Source: Rhodococcus sp. HNM0563
GTDB lineage: Bacteria > Actinomycetota > Actinomycetes > Mycobacteriales > Mycobacteriaceae
Direction: 5' to 3'
DNA length: 64,000 nucleotides
NCBI RefSeq assembly: GCF_012726195.1
Contig: NZ_JAASAF010000007.1
Coordinates: forward strand, 104,222 to 168,221
Shown: one piece after another, positions 17,153 through 25,947 of the stretch
Numbering within the stretch: the stretch's first letter is position 1
How the letters are laid out: each line of letters starts with the position of its first letter
Made by a program: the position numbers and the translations under genes
The notes under the pieces: model-generated
Database searches by the model: none
The model's input: only the letters and a program-made list of their open reading frames with translations
What the model was told of the DNA's origin: nothing

Positions 17153-19855
17153 TTACTCTTCTTGGCGGAAACGTGCTGCGAGCTCGCTGCGTGAGCGGAT
17201 GCCGAACTTCGCATAGACGCGGGTCAGGTGGTACTGGACGGTCTTGACCGAGAGAAACAGTTCTCCCGCCACTTCCTTGTTGGTGTGGCCCGACGCGACG
17301 AGTGTGGCGACAGCACGTTCCTGCGGTGTCAACGCGGACACGTCGGTGTGATTCCGAATGCTCACCGCGTCGCCGGACTTCAACCCGCCCGCTTTGAGCT
17401 CGCGGTCGCAGCGCGCGACGATCGAGCCCGCGCCGAGCACGGCATACAGCTCCCGCGCGGTGCGGATCACACTGTCTGCGTCACGTCGCCGTCCGGCGCG
17501 GCGCAAGGTCTGCCCGTACGCGAAATTGATGCGTGCGCGATCGTACGGCAATGGGAGGGTGTCGATTTCGGACAATGCACTCTCGAAGGAGTCGCGGGCT
17601 GCGTCGATGTCGCCGCGCGCGCCGTGAATGCGTCCGCGCACGTACCCGAGTCGTGCTTTCGCGGAACGGTGACCTCGCTCGGCGGCACGTTCTTCGTGGG
17701 GGCGCAGGAAGGCGTCGGCGTCGTCGACGCGGCCGGTCATCACCAGCGCGTTGCCGTAGAGGTCGGGCCACGGCCAGAATCCGGGTTCGTCGAGGGCTTC
17801 TCTGTGCCGCAGGGTCACGAGGGGGTCGAGTTGGCGGAGCACCCCGTCGTAATCTGCTGCTACCTCTGCGCATTGGGCTGCGGAGATGCAGGAGGGGACG
17901 AGCATGAGCGTGTAGTCATTGCTCCCGGCGCGGCCGCGCCGCAGGTGCTCGCGCGCGGCATCCCAGTTGCCGCGCAGCGCATGCACCTGGGCTCCCGTCC
18001 AATGGACGAGTGGCCGCAGCAGATCCAGACCGGTCGAATCGAGTTGTGCAGCGGCCCGATCCACGGTGCGCAGGGCATCGCTCCACGCCCCCAGGGTGAA
18101 CTGGGTGCGGGCGAGCCACGCTTGCGCCCACAGGGAGATCCGGAGAGAGCCACCGCGGAACGTGGTGGGTTCGGAGGCTTCCAGTTCGGTACGGGCACGA
18201 TCGGGCGCATCCAACGCCAACGCGAGCCAGCCTTCGGCCATGCGGATGCGCTGGCTCTGTGCTCCGAGACGGACGTGGTCGGCAAGGCCGGCGTACGAAG
18301 CACGGGCCTCGTCGATGCGTCCGGTCATGCCCAGGCCGAGGCCCCGGATGGCGTTGGACTCCACGACGGCGGGTGCATTGCCCGGGACCAGCGACGAGGC
18401 GCGATCGGCCCAGGCCACGAGTTCGTCGCCGCGCATCCTGGCCAGCGAGTGCAGAACCATCCGCTGGCAGATCATCGCTGCCAGTTCGGGGTCGCTCTCC
18501 GACTCGTCGACCATCGTCCAGGCTTCCGAGAGCAGGTAGTGCGCCTCGGCGGCGCGGCCCCGCTGGATTGCGAGGTAGCCGAGGACCGCGTTGCGCATCG
18601 GACCTCCGGGGGCGCTTTCGATCTCGGGAACGAAGGTCTGAGCCTGGGGGAGATCGGCGGCGCCGGTGAGTGCGTCGACCCCGCGGATCAAACGTTGTGT
18701 GCGGAGGTCGCGTTCGGGCGTGATGCGACCTGCCGTGATGAGCGCCTCGGCGGCCTGCGCCCATGCACCGTCGGCAGCGCGTTGCCGAGCGAACCGATCG
18801 AGTTTGTCCGCGAGGGTGCCGTCGGCGGCGGGTGTGGCCGACACCAGATGGAACAGGGCGTTGCCCTCGTCGTCGACAAGTGTGGCCGCTCGCGCATGCA
18901 GTTCGCGCCACCGCGCCGGCCCGATCTCGTCGGTGACGGCGGCGCTGGTCATCGGGTCGGGGAACAGCAGGGTGACGATGCCCTGCCGTTCCCGCATCGT
19001 CAGCAGACCGGCGGTGTGTGCTTCGTCGAGCAACGGTGTGGGGTCGTCGACTTCGGCAAGTGCGGCAGCCGGAGCGAGCGGCGATCCGGTGCCCAGGATC
19101 GCCGCTGCTTCGATGAGGGCGCGTGTGTCGGGTGAGCAGGCGGTGAGGACGCGTCGGACTGCTGCGGCGTGTTGCGCAGGTGCGGGGAACCGCGCCTGCC
19201 ACCGCTGCCATTGGGCGCGCGGGATCTCGTCGAGGAGTTGCAACACCGGCCGGGGACTCCCGAGTGTGTGCTCGTGCAGGCGTTGAGCCGTCCAGGGTGA
19301 GAGGTCCACGCCCGCGCGGAGAAGCGCGAGCTGGGCGACATCGCCGGAGGTGAGGGCGCGGACATGGATGGTGTCGGCCCGTTGCGACGACAGGATTCGT
19401 GCGGTGGTGTCGTCGATGCCGTCGGGCAGGACGTCGGGGATCACCCACAACATCAGGATCGGGCGTTGGTGTGCGCGGCGGATCATCGACGAAAGCGACT
19501 GCAACGACTCGATATCCGACCAGTGGGCGTCATCGACGACGATGATCGTGGTGCTGTGGATCGTGTCCAGGTACGCATGCGCAGCATCGATGGGGTCGGC
19601 CCCCGGCTCCGGGGCGTGCGTCAACTGTTCGAGGACCGCCCACGGATGGTCCGACTCCCACGGCGCCCCTGATGCGAACTGTGCGTGTATATCACGGTGC
19701 CTGCTCGTGAAAGACCGCACGAGAGCGCTTTTTCCGATGCCGGGTGGACCCTCGACGAGGGCGAGCACGGGAGACCCGGCGCGCGCCCCGTCGAGTAGTC
19801 GGTCGAGCTGCGAGAGCTCGGTGTCACGTCCTACCAGCATCGAATTGTCCGTCAC
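17153..19855 (-). CDS. benR: LuxR-family (LAL) activator of benzoate catabolism
   Basis: A 900-residue large ATP-binding LuxR regulator. Walker A EGPPGIGKSALV lies near residue 34, Walker B TIIVVDDAHW near 100, then a long TPR-like helical region, and a C-terminal GerE/LuxR helix-turn-helix ALTPQERAVATLVASGHTNKEVAGELF carrying the usual SVKTVQYHLTRVYAKF. The corynebacterial ben regulator BenR is also LuxR-type and sits in the same cluster. GTG 19855 overlaps the benK stop (GTGA), so translation is coupled to the transporter. Upstream frame extension to 20671 is antisense to nothing useful and lies inside benK. Confidence 0.88.
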   Translation of the reverse strand: MTDNSMLVGRDTELSQLDRLLDGARAGSPVLALVEGPPGIGKSALVRSFTSRHRDIHAQFASGAPWESDHPWAVLEQLTHAPEPGADPIDAAHAYLDTIHSTTIIVVDDAHWSDIESLQSLSSMIRRAHQRPILMLWVIPDVLPDGIDDTTARILSSQRADTIHVRALTSGDVAQLALLRAGVDLSPWTAQRLHEHTLGSPRPVLQLLDEIPRAQWQRWQARFPAPAQHAAAVRRVLTACSPDTRALIEAAAILGTGSPLAPAAALAEVDDPTPLLDEAHTAGLLTMRERQGIVTLLFPDPMTSAAVTDEIGPARWRELHARAATLVDDEGNALFHLVSATPAADGTLADKLDRFARQRAADGAWAQAAEALITAGRITPERDLRTQRLIRGVDALTGAADLPQAQTFVPEIESAPGGPMRNAVLGYLAIQRGRAAEAHYLLSEAWTMVDESESDPELAAMICQRMVLHSLARMRGDELVAWADRASSLVPGNAPAVVESNAIRGLGLGMTGRIDEARASYAGLADHVRLGAQSQRIRMAEGWLALALDAPDRARTELEASEPTTFRGGSLRISLWAQAWLARTQFTLGAWSDALRTVDRAAAQLDSTGLDLLRPLVHWTGAQVHALRGNWDAAREHLRRGRAGSNDYTLMLVPSCISAAQCAEVAADYDGVLRQLDPLVTLRHREALDEPGFWPWPDLYGNALVMTGRVDDADAFLRPHEERAAERGHRSAKARLGYVRGRIHGARGDIDAARDSFESALSEIDTLPLPYDRARINFAYGQTLRRAGRRRDADSVIRTARELYAVLGAGSIVARCDRELKAGGLKSGDAVSIRNHTDVSALTPQERAVATLVASGHTNKEVAGELFLSVKTVQYHLTRVYAKFGIRSRSELAARFRQEE

Positions 19856-21195
19856 GCATCCACGGTAGTCCCGGTCGAGGCGTCCGGAACGTCGATCCGC
19901 GTGTTGTGCTGCAGCGGTCGGGGAACGAAGAACGTGACGAGGCCACCGGCGAGAGCGATCACCGCGAAGATGTAGAAGTTCACGTTGTTCGCGAAGCCGG
20001 CGCCGATCAAAAGGCCACCGATGATCGGGCCGAAGATCCCGCCGAGTCGGCCGAACCCGGCGCACCATGCGACACCGGCTGCGCGAGCGGGGGTGTCGTA
20101 GTAGTTGGACACGAACCCGTAGACGAGCACCTGGGTGCCGATCGTGCCGACACCGGCGATCGCGACGGCGGTGAGGAGTACGGACAGAGGGAACCCGAGC
20201 GTGAGCGTCACCAGGGCAACGGCGGCGAGGAAGAAGGTGGTCACGATGACGGATTGCGGACCGCGACCGTCGGCGATCTTCGATGCGATGAGGCCGCCGA
20301 TGATGGCACCGCCGTTGAGGACGAGGAGGAATGCGAGCGAGCCGTCGGCGTTGTAGCCGGCGTCGGCCATGATTTTCGGCAACCATGTGTTCAGGCCGTA
20401 GGTCAGGAGCAGGCCGGCGAAGCTCATCAGGCCGAGCAGACCGGTGCCGAGCGCGTACTTCCTGGTGGCGAGCGCAGCGAAGCCGACCTTCTCGGTGGGT
20501 GCGGCAGGCGCGGCCGTGGGCATCGGGAAGCCGAACTTGTCGCAGGTGGATTTCGCTTCGTCGAGGCGACCGCGGGAGGCCAGCCACGCGGGTGATTCGG
20601 GGAGCTTGGCCAGCGCGAGTGGAAACAGGATGACGAGCGGCAGAGCGCCGATCAGGAACAGTCCGCGCCACCCGATGACGTCACGCAACAGGATCGCGAG
20701 CAGTGATGCGAGGACACCTCCGGCGGGGACACCGCTGTAGACGATGGCGTTGAACAGGTTGCGCTTGCCGGGCGGGGCGAATTCCGCGACGACGGCACCG
20801 GCGGTGGCGACCAGGCCGCCGACACCGATACCGGTGAAGAACCGGAGGCCACCGAACATCGCGATGCTCGTCGAGAAGGCTGCTGCGCCCATACCGACCG
20901 AGAACCACACGATGTTGATCAGCATCATCTTGCGGCGGCCGACGCGGTCGCCGAACGCGCCGGTGACTAGAGCACCGACCATGACACCGATCAGGGCGTA
21001 GGAGCCGAGTGCCCCGGCCTGCTGCGCGGAGATTTCGCCGAGCTGGGTGGGGTCGCCCATGAGTGTCGGAAGAACAGTTCCGTACACGACGAGGTCGTAT
21101 CCGTCGAAGATGATCGCGACGGTGGCGAGAGCGACGATCCAGATGACGCTTCGTTTGTGCTGTGGGCTGGCCCAGGTCTGTGTGGTTCGGGTCAT
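19852..21195 (-). CDS. benK: MFS aromatic acid:H+ symporter, benzoate transporter
   Basis: A 447-residue major facilitator protein of the aromatic acid:H+ symporter group, with 12 hydrophobic segments. Typical motifs are FDGYDLVVYG in helix 1 and GAFGDRVGRRKMML in loop 2-3. Its place between benABCD and benR supports benzoate import. The stop codon overlaps the benR start by GTGA. A hairpin lies between benD and benK, which may lower readthrough from the catabolic genes. Confidence 0.92.
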   Translation of the reverse strand: MTRTTQTWASPQHKRSVIWIVALATVAIIFDGYDLVVYGTVLPTLMGDPTQLGEISAQQAGALGSYALIGVMVGALVTGAFGDRVGRRKMMLINIVWFSVGMGAAAFSTSIAMFGGLRFFTGIGVGGLVATAGAVVAEFAPPGKRNLFNAIVYSGVPAGGVLASLLAILLRDVIGWRGLFLIGALPLVILFPLALAKLPESPAWLASRGRLDEAKSTCDKFGFPMPTAAPAAPTEKVGFAALATRKYALGTGLLGLMSFAGLLLTYGLNTWLPKIMADAGYNADGSLAFLLVLNGGAIIGGLIASKIADGRGPQSVIVTTFFLAAVALVTLTLGFPLSVLLTAVAIAGVGTIGTQVLVYGFVSNYYDTPARAAGVAWCAGFGRLGGIFGPIIGGLLIGAGFANNVNFYIFAVIALAGGLVTFFVPRPLQHNTRIDVPDASTGTTVDA

Positions 21196-21246
21196 TACAT
21201 GCTCCGGTTTGTGTGAGAGGTCACAAATGAATTCGGGCAGAAAAGT

Positions 21247-21282
21247 GGCCTCACCAGCAGGGGAAGGCCCACTGGCGAGGCC
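21247..21282 (-). terminator. Hairpin between benD and benK, possible partial terminator
   Basis: On the minus strand 11-nt arms (GGCCTCGCCAG and CTGGTGAGGCC, one mismatch) enclose a 14-nt loop and are followed by CACTTTTC. The hairpin lies 14 nt after benD. It may attenuate transcription from benABCD into benK-benR-benE. Confidence 0.55.
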
Positions 21283-21296
21283 CGGTCGAACGGCTG

Positions 21297-22094
21297 TCAG
21301 CCTTGATCGCCTCCGGCTACGGGAAGGACCGAACCGGTGATGTACGAGGCCTCATCGGAGGCCAGGAAAGTAATCGCCGCGGCTTGCTCCTCGAGCGTGC
21401 CGTACCGCTTGAGCAGCGAAGAATCGACGGTCTGGTCCACGATCTGCTGGTACCAGGCCTTCTCCTGCTCGGTCTGCGGGGCAGGCCCCCGCGCGACCCG
21501 CCGCTCCGGCGCGACGGTCCCGCCCGGGGCGGTGGCGACGACGCGAACGCCGTACTGCGACAGCTCGAGCGCAAGCGCGGAGGTGATGGCGTTGACGCCA
21601 CCTTTCGCCGCGGCATACGGAACCCGGTTCACCCCGCTCGTCGCCACGGACGACACGTTCACGATCGTGCCGGAACGCTGGTCGATCAGGTACGGCGCAG
21701 CCGCGCGGCACGACCACAACGTGGGGAACAACGACCGGCGGATCTCTTTCTCGATCTCGTCGGGCGCGTAGTGCTCGTACGGCTTGGCCCAGATGGTGCC
21801 GCCGACCACGTTGATGAGCACGTCGAGTCGTCCGGCCGCCTGCACCGCGAACGAGAGTGCCTCCTCCGCCCCCTCGAGGGTTTCGAGGTCTGCGGTCACG
21901 GAATGTGCCTTGCCGCCGTCGGCGCGCAGTGTTTCGGCGACCTCGTGGACGAGTTCGGCGCGGTCGACGAGGACGACCTCCCCGCCTTCGGCCGCGACGC
22001 GGGTCGCAACTGCGAGACCGATGCCCTGTGCGGCGCCGGTGATCGTCACACACCGGCCGTCGAACCGTCCCGGGAAGAACTTCACGTCGCTCAT
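21297..22094 (-). CDS. benD: 1,6-dihydroxycyclohexa-2,4-diene-1-carboxylate dehydrogenase
   Basis: A 265-residue short-chain dehydrogenase that oxidises and decarboxylates the benzoate cis-diol to catechol with NAD+. The cofactor motif TITGAAQGIGLA lies at 18-29, the catalytic Tyr160 and Lys164 in YAAAKGG, and NVSS near 146. The start overlaps the benC stop (ATGA), so expression is coupled. It completes the conversion of benzoate to catechol for catA. Confidence 0.94.
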   Translation of the reverse strand: MSDVKFFPGRFDGRCVTITGAAQGIGLAVATRVAAEGGEVVLVDRAELVHEVAETLRADGGKAHSVTADLETLEGAEEALSFAVQAAGRLDVLINVVGGTIWAKPYEHYAPDEIEKEIRRSLFPTLWSCRAAAPYLIDQRSGTIVNVSSVATSGVNRVPYAAAKGGVNAITSALALELSQYGVRVVATAPGGTVAPERRVARGPAPQTEQEKAWYQQIVDQTVDSSLLKRYGTLEEQAAAITFLASDEASYITGSVLPVAGGDQG

Positions 22095-23710
22095 CGTGCA
22101 CCCGCTGCTGCGCCCTCGGCGATCGCTCGACGCATCGTCTCCTTGGCGTGGCCGGAATGCGCGATCATCAGGTCGCGTGCTGCGGCCTTGTCGCCCTTCT
22201 CGAACGCCTCGACGAGCTGCAGGTGCTCGTCGATGATGTGTCCCTCGATCCAGTGCGCGTCACGCAGCACCTGGTGCATCAACTGTGTCACCTCGAGGCG
22301 GTTGTAGGCCTCGAGCAGCACCGGATTGGTGCAGCAGCGGAACAAGTACTCGTGGAACGCCGCGGTGGTGTCTGTGAACGCGGCGGCGTCGGTGAAGTGA
22401 TCACCTTCGACGGACGCGCCGGATGCCTCAGCGAGAATCCGGAACTCCACGAGCTGCTCGGGGGTGAGGCGGCCGATGGTGAGCTCGAGGACACCGAGTT
22501 CGAGCGCCATGCGGGCGTCGAACTGCTCGTCGGACTCGGCGACGGGCGGGTGCTCCTCGCCGATCTCGTAGTTGCCCGGCGATGCAGGGGTCTCGAGTGC
22601 GACGGGCCGTCCTGTTTCGGCAGCGGCCTTCTCGGCAGCTGCCTTCTCCGCGTCGGTGGGGGCCGGGGCGGTCGCCCCGCCCGGGGTAGCGGAGGTGTTG
22701 AACTTCTCGAAGTAGAAGTTCACGGGAGTGATGCTGTTCTCCGACAGGTGATTACGCACCGCTTCCACCATCGGCGGTGGTCCGCACAGGTAGATGTCGA
22801 CGTCGCCGTCGTTGAGGTGCTGCGGCTCGAACAGTCCGGTCACGTAGCCCTTGTTCGGGGCCGACGAATCCTTGTCGGCGACACAGTAGTCGAACGTGAA
22901 GTTCGGCAGAGACTCCGCATAGGCCTGGAGCTTCTCGAGTTCGACGAGGTCGTGGTCGAACGTGACGCCGTAGATGAGGTGCACCGGATGATCGGTGCCC
23001 TCACTCTGAATCTTCGACAGGATCGACAACAGCGGGGCGAGTCCGGTCCCGCCGGCGAGCAGCAGCGACGGGCGCTTGCGCTCGCGGAGGAAGAAGCTTC
23101 CGAAGGGGCCGGTGAATTCGAGAGTGTCGCCCACCTGAGCGCGGTCGCGCAGGTACTCCGACATCAGGCCGCCCTCGGTGATCTTCACCAGGAATGCCAG
23201 CGAATTGTCGTGGGGGCCGGTGCTGAACGAGTACGACCGCGTCGCCAGCTTGCCGGTGCCGTCGTCGCTACCGGGAACCCCGATGTTGACGTACTGCCCG
23301 GGCAGGAACACCAGGTCGTCCCGGTTGTCGATCTCGACGGTGAAGCCGACGACGCTCTCGGAGAATCGATTGAGTTCGGTGATCGTCGCGGTGTACGAGG
23401 CCGCCGCGGTCTTCGCGACATCCGAGGTGCTGGCGATCTGCACCACCAGATCCGACTCGGGCATCATCTGACACGGCAGGCAGTAACCCTGTTCTGCTTC
23501 CTCGTCGGTCAGCGCATCCTCGATGTAGTCGCCGCCGTCGTAAGTGCCGGATTCGCAGAACGCCTTGCAGGTGCCGCACGCGCCGTCGCGGCAGTCGAGG
23601 GGGATGTTGATCCGCGCCTTGTACGACGCGTCTGCGACGGTCTCGTTCGGCTTGACCTTGATGAAGCGGGTGACCCCGTCCTCGAAGCTCAATGCCACCT
23701 GGAATGTCAT
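22091..23710 (-). CDS. benC: Benzoate 1,2-dioxygenase reductase fused to a C-terminal FCD-like domain
   Basis: A 539-residue electron-transfer component. Residues 1-340 are the normal reductase: a plant-type [2Fe-2S] domain with Cys40, Cys45, Cys48 and Cys80, an FAD domain with RSYSFS, and an NAD domain with GGTGLAPLLS and CGPPPM. A low-complexity Ala/Glu linker (about 345-385) leads to about 150 extra helical residues that resemble the FCD ligand-binding domain of GntR regulators (MALELGVLELTIGRLT; FHEYLFRCCTNPVLLEAYNRL; HLQLVEAFEKGDKAAARDLM). Classical BenC is about 340 residues. ATG 23710 lies 10 nt after AGGAGG. Similar long BenC proteins may occur in related actinobacteria. Confidence 0.9.
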   Translation of the reverse strand: MTFQVALSFEDGVTRFIKVKPNETVADASYKARINIPLDCRDGACGTCKAFCESGTYDGGDYIEDALTDEEAEQGYCLPCQMMPESDLVVQIASTSDVAKTAAASYTATITELNRFSESVVGFTVEIDNRDDLVFLPGQYVNIGVPGSDDGTGKLATRSYSFSTGPHDNSLAFLVKITEGGLMSEYLRDRAQVGDTLEFTGPFGSFFLRERKRPSLLLAGGTGLAPLLSILSKIQSEGTDHPVHLIYGVTFDHDLVELEKLQAYAESLPNFTFDYCVADKDSSAPNKGYVTGLFEPQHLNDGDVDIYLCGPPPMVEAVRNHLSENSITPVNFYFEKFNTSATPGGATAPAPTDAEKAAAEKAAAETGRPVALETPASPGNYEIGEEHPPVAESDEQFDARMALELGVLELTIGRLTPEQLVEFRILAEASGASVEGDHFTDAAAFTDTTAAFHEYLFRCCTNPVLLEAYNRLEVTQLMHQVLRDAHWIEGHIIDEHLQLVEAFEKGDKAAARDLMIAHSGHAKETMRRAIAEGAAAGAR

Positions 23711-23742
23711 GGTGCCCAAGCCTCCTCTCGTGATTCCGGGTA

Positions 23743-24246
23743 CTAGACGACGTAGACGTCGACGATGTGGTGGATGTAGTCGTTCTTCAGGACGATCTTC
23801 TTCTTCTTGATGACCGGCTGATCACCCGAGACATCGAGCGTGATGAAGGTCGTGCCGAAGTAGGTATCCGTGGTGTTGTAGCGGAAGTACAACGAGAACC
23901 AGTTGTGGCGCACATCGATCTCGGTGCCGCGGCGCTCGAGGACCTCGACATTGGTGATGTTGTGGCCGGTACGCGGTTCGGGAAGCGACGTCGCCGACGA
24001 ACGGTCGGTGCGGATGCGGAAAACGCGGTCTTCGAGTCCGCCTCGGTTGGGGTAGTAGATCAGCGAGATCTCGGACTGCGGATCCTCGGTGAGCTTGCCG
24101 TTGTCGTCCCACGCAGGCATCCAGTACTCGGCCTCGGGGTGGTAGCACTCGAGCCACTGCTCGAACTCGCGGTCGTCGAGCAACCGCGCTTCCTTGTAGA
24201 GGAACTGTTCGATGTCGGTCTGCGTCAAATTGGTTGCTGTGGTCAT
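23743..24246 (-). CDS. benB: Benzoate 1,2-dioxygenase small (beta) subunit
   Basis: A 167-residue ring-hydroxylating dioxygenase beta subunit with an NTF2-like fold, structural in the alpha3beta3 complex. Signature: FLYKEARLLDDREFEQWLEC and the C-terminal KKKIVLKNDYIHHIVDVY. ATG 24246 is 13 nt after benA and preceded by GAGAGG. The open frame extends upstream within benA but without conservation. Confidence 0.94.
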   Translation of the reverse strand: MTTATNLTQTDIEQFLYKEARLLDDREFEQWLECYHPEAEYWMPAWDDNGKLTEDPQSEISLIYYPNRGGLEDRVFRIRTDRSSATSLPEPRTGHNITNVEVLERRGTEIDVRHNWFSLYFRYNTTDTYFGTTFITLDVSGDQPVIKKKKIVLKNDYIHHIVDVYVV

Positions 24247-24259
24247 GATTTCGTACCTC

Positions 24260-25642
24260 TCAGAGCGCGGTGGGCTCGCCGGCGGCGGATGCTGCAGCTT
24301 CGGCGTCGACGGCCTTGCGCATCGTGTCGAGCCAGTAGCCGTGCTGGATCGGGTAGAGGCCTTCATCCTCGGTCTTCACGCCGCTGGACAGGACGTTGTC
24401 CATGCCGAGGTCTTTCGCGACCTGGTCCGGGCCGTTGAGGATGTGGGTGGCGCCGCGGCTCATGTCGTTCCACGGAGCTGCGGTCGCGAGGTACGTCTTC
24501 TGGCAGGACCGGAATTCCTCGAGGTCGTCGGGGGTGGCCATGCCGGTGGCGTTGAAGAAGTCCTCGTACTGGCGGATGCGGCCTGCGCGTGCCTCGGCGC
24601 TCTCACCCTTGGGTGCGATGCAGTAGATCGTCACCTCGGTCTTGTCCACGGAGATCGGGCGGAAATGCCGGATCTGCGACGAGAACTGGTCCATGATGTA
24701 CACGTTCGGGTACAGGCACAGGTTGCGCGATGCACCCACCATGAACTCGGCCTTCTTCTCACCGAATTCCTTGGCGAGCTCGTCCTTGCGCGGGTACAGC
24801 GGGCGGTCCTCCGGGTTGCCCCACCACATCCACAGCAGCAGGTGGCCGTGCTCGAACGAGTAGTAGCCGCCGCCCTGCTTGCCCCACGTGCCTGCATCCA
24901 TGGCCTTGGTTTCGTTGGCCGATTCACCGGCGGTGCGACGCGCGGTCGTGGCCGCGTAGTTCCAGTGCGTCGCCGAAACGTGGTAGCCGTCCGCACCGTT
25001 CTCCGCTTGGAGCTTCCAGTTGCCGTCATAGGTGTAGGTGGAGGAACCGCGCAGCACCTCGAGTCCTTCGGGGGACTGGTCGACGAGCATGTCGATCATC
25101 TTGGCGGAGTCGCCCAGGTGTTCCTCGAGGGATTTGACGTCGGGATTGAGCGAACCGAAGAGGAAGCCGCGGTAGCTCTCGAACTTCGCCACCTTGCGCA
25201 GGTCGTGGCTGCCGTCGGTGTTGAACTGTTCGGGGTAGCCGGCGTCGCGAGGATCCTTGACCTTGAGCAGCTTGCCGTTGTTGCGGAAGGTCCAGCCGTG
25301 GAACGGGCACGTGAAGGTGGTGCGGTTGTCGGTCTTGCGGCGGCACAGCATCGCGCCGCGGTGGCTGCACGCGTTGATCAGGGCGTGCAGTTCGCCTTCC
25401 TTGTCGCGGCTGATGACGATGGGCTGACGACCGATGTTGGTGGTGAAGTAGTCGCCGACATTCGGGATCTGGCTCTCGTGCGCGAGGTACACCCAGTTGC
25501 CCTCGAAGATGTACTTCATCTCGAGTTCGAAGATCTCTTCGTCGGTGAAGACGTCGCGTCGGACCTGGTGCCGTCCGGTTGCGGGGTCTTCGACGAGGGC
25601 TCCGTCGAGATGAGTGCGCACGTGCTCCACGATGTCGGTCAT
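24260..25642 (-). CDS. benA: Benzoate 1,2-dioxygenase large (alpha) subunit
   Basis: A 460-residue Rieske oxygenase alpha subunit that adds O2 to benzoate. The Rieske ligands are Cys92/His94 (ACSHRGAML) and Cys112/His115 (CPFHGW). The mononuclear iron site is [15 protein letters not shown] with Asp218, His221 and His226. First gene of benABCD-KRE, transcribed from a 305-nt upstream region that contains tandem repeats likely to be operator sites. ATG 25642 follows GGAGGATCCCC. Confidence 0.96.
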   Translation of the reverse strand: MTDIVEHVRTHLDGALVEDPATGRHQVRRDVFTDEEIFELEMKYIFEGNWVYLAHESQIPNVGDYFTTNIGRQPIVISRDKEGELHALINACSHRGAMLCRRKTDNRTTFTCPFHGWTFRNNGKLLKVKDPRDAGYPEQFNTDGSHDLRKVAKFESYRGFLFGSLNPDVKSLEEHLGDSAKMIDMLVDQSPEGLEVLRGSSTYTYDGNWKLQAENGADGYHVSATHWNYAATTARRTAGESANETKAMDAGTWGKQGGGYYSFEHGHLLLWMWWGNPEDRPLYPRKDELAKEFGEKKAEFMVGASRNLCLYPNVYIMDQFSSQIRHFRPISVDKTEVTIYCIAPKGESAEARAGRIRQYEDFFNATGMATPDDLEEFRSCQKTYLATAAPWNDMSRGATHILNGPDQVAKDLGMDNVLSSGVKTEDEGLYPIQHGYWLDTMRKAVDAEAAASAAGEPTAL

Positions 25643-25727
25643 GGGGATCCTCCAGTGTCGGCGTAGTTCCCGGGACGAACAGCGTCGGTGTCCGATTCCG
25701 GTCCGAACACAGTTGCCGTGGCGGCGG

Positions 25728-25772
25728 TCGGACAGGCTGTGTCGGGGTGGGGCTCGGACGGGCTGTGTCCGG
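25728..25772 (-). repeat. Tandem 19-bp direct repeats upstream of benA, candidate BenR operator
   Basis: TCGGACAGGCTGTGTCGGG (25728-25746) and TCGGACGGGCTGTGTCCGG (25754-25772) match at 17 of 19 positions and are spaced 26 bp start to start. They lie about 86-130 nt upstream of the benA ATG, an activator-type position. LuxR/LAL activators often bind repeated sites, so BenR is the natural candidate; this is inference. Confidence 0.5.
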
Positions 25773-25878
25773 CATTACTACTACCCTGACATCCTGTGTT
25801 TGCGGTCACACCGGGTAAATGCCTAGTGATACCTAGGACCCCGAGGTCGGAGGACGAAGGACCCTGGACGAACAGAAT

Positions 25879-25929
25879 GGCCGAATGTCACCTTCATGAG
25901 CTCGAGCTGCATGAAGGTGACATTCGGCC
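25879..25929. terminator. Perfect 20-bp inverted repeat downstream of gcoB
   Basis: The left arm is at 25879-25898 (ends CACCTTCATG) and the right arm at 25910-25929 (begins CATGAAGGTG). The arms are perfectly complementary over 20 bp with an 11-nt loop containing the self-complementary AGCTCGAGCT. It lies 19 nt after the gcoB stop, so a transcription terminator insulating benA is likely, though no T-tract follows. Confidence 0.6.
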
Positions 25930-25947
25930 CATTCGGGGCGCGGGACC

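Larger units (their letters stand above)
25643..25947 (-). promoter_or_regulatory. benA upstream control region
   Basis: This 305-nt non-coding stretch lies between the gcoB 3' end and benA. It contains two 19-bp direct repeats at 25728-25746 and 25754-25772, the small inverted repeat CCTAG...CTAGG near 25820-25836, and a long perfect inverted repeat at 25879-25929 that probably terminates gcoAB. No gene was recognised. The exact benA promoter could not be fixed. Confidence 0.6.

Noticed and set aside
17228..19135. Plus-strand frame of 635 codons antisense to benR
   Set aside because: Composition and lack of motifs mark it as a shadow of the LuxR-family gene on the minus strand.
17153..19855. 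STAND-type antiphage defence ATPase
   Set aside because: The protein has a C-terminal LuxR helix-turn-helix and lies inside the ben cluster, so a LAL-type transcription activator is the better explanation.
22148..23746. Plus-strand frame of 532 codons antisense to benC
   Set aside because: Shadow of benC, which has complete ferredoxin, FAD and NAD motifs.
25728..25929. CRISPR array upstream of benA
   Set aside because: There are only two imperfect direct repeats and one inverted repeat, no regular spacers and no cas genes.
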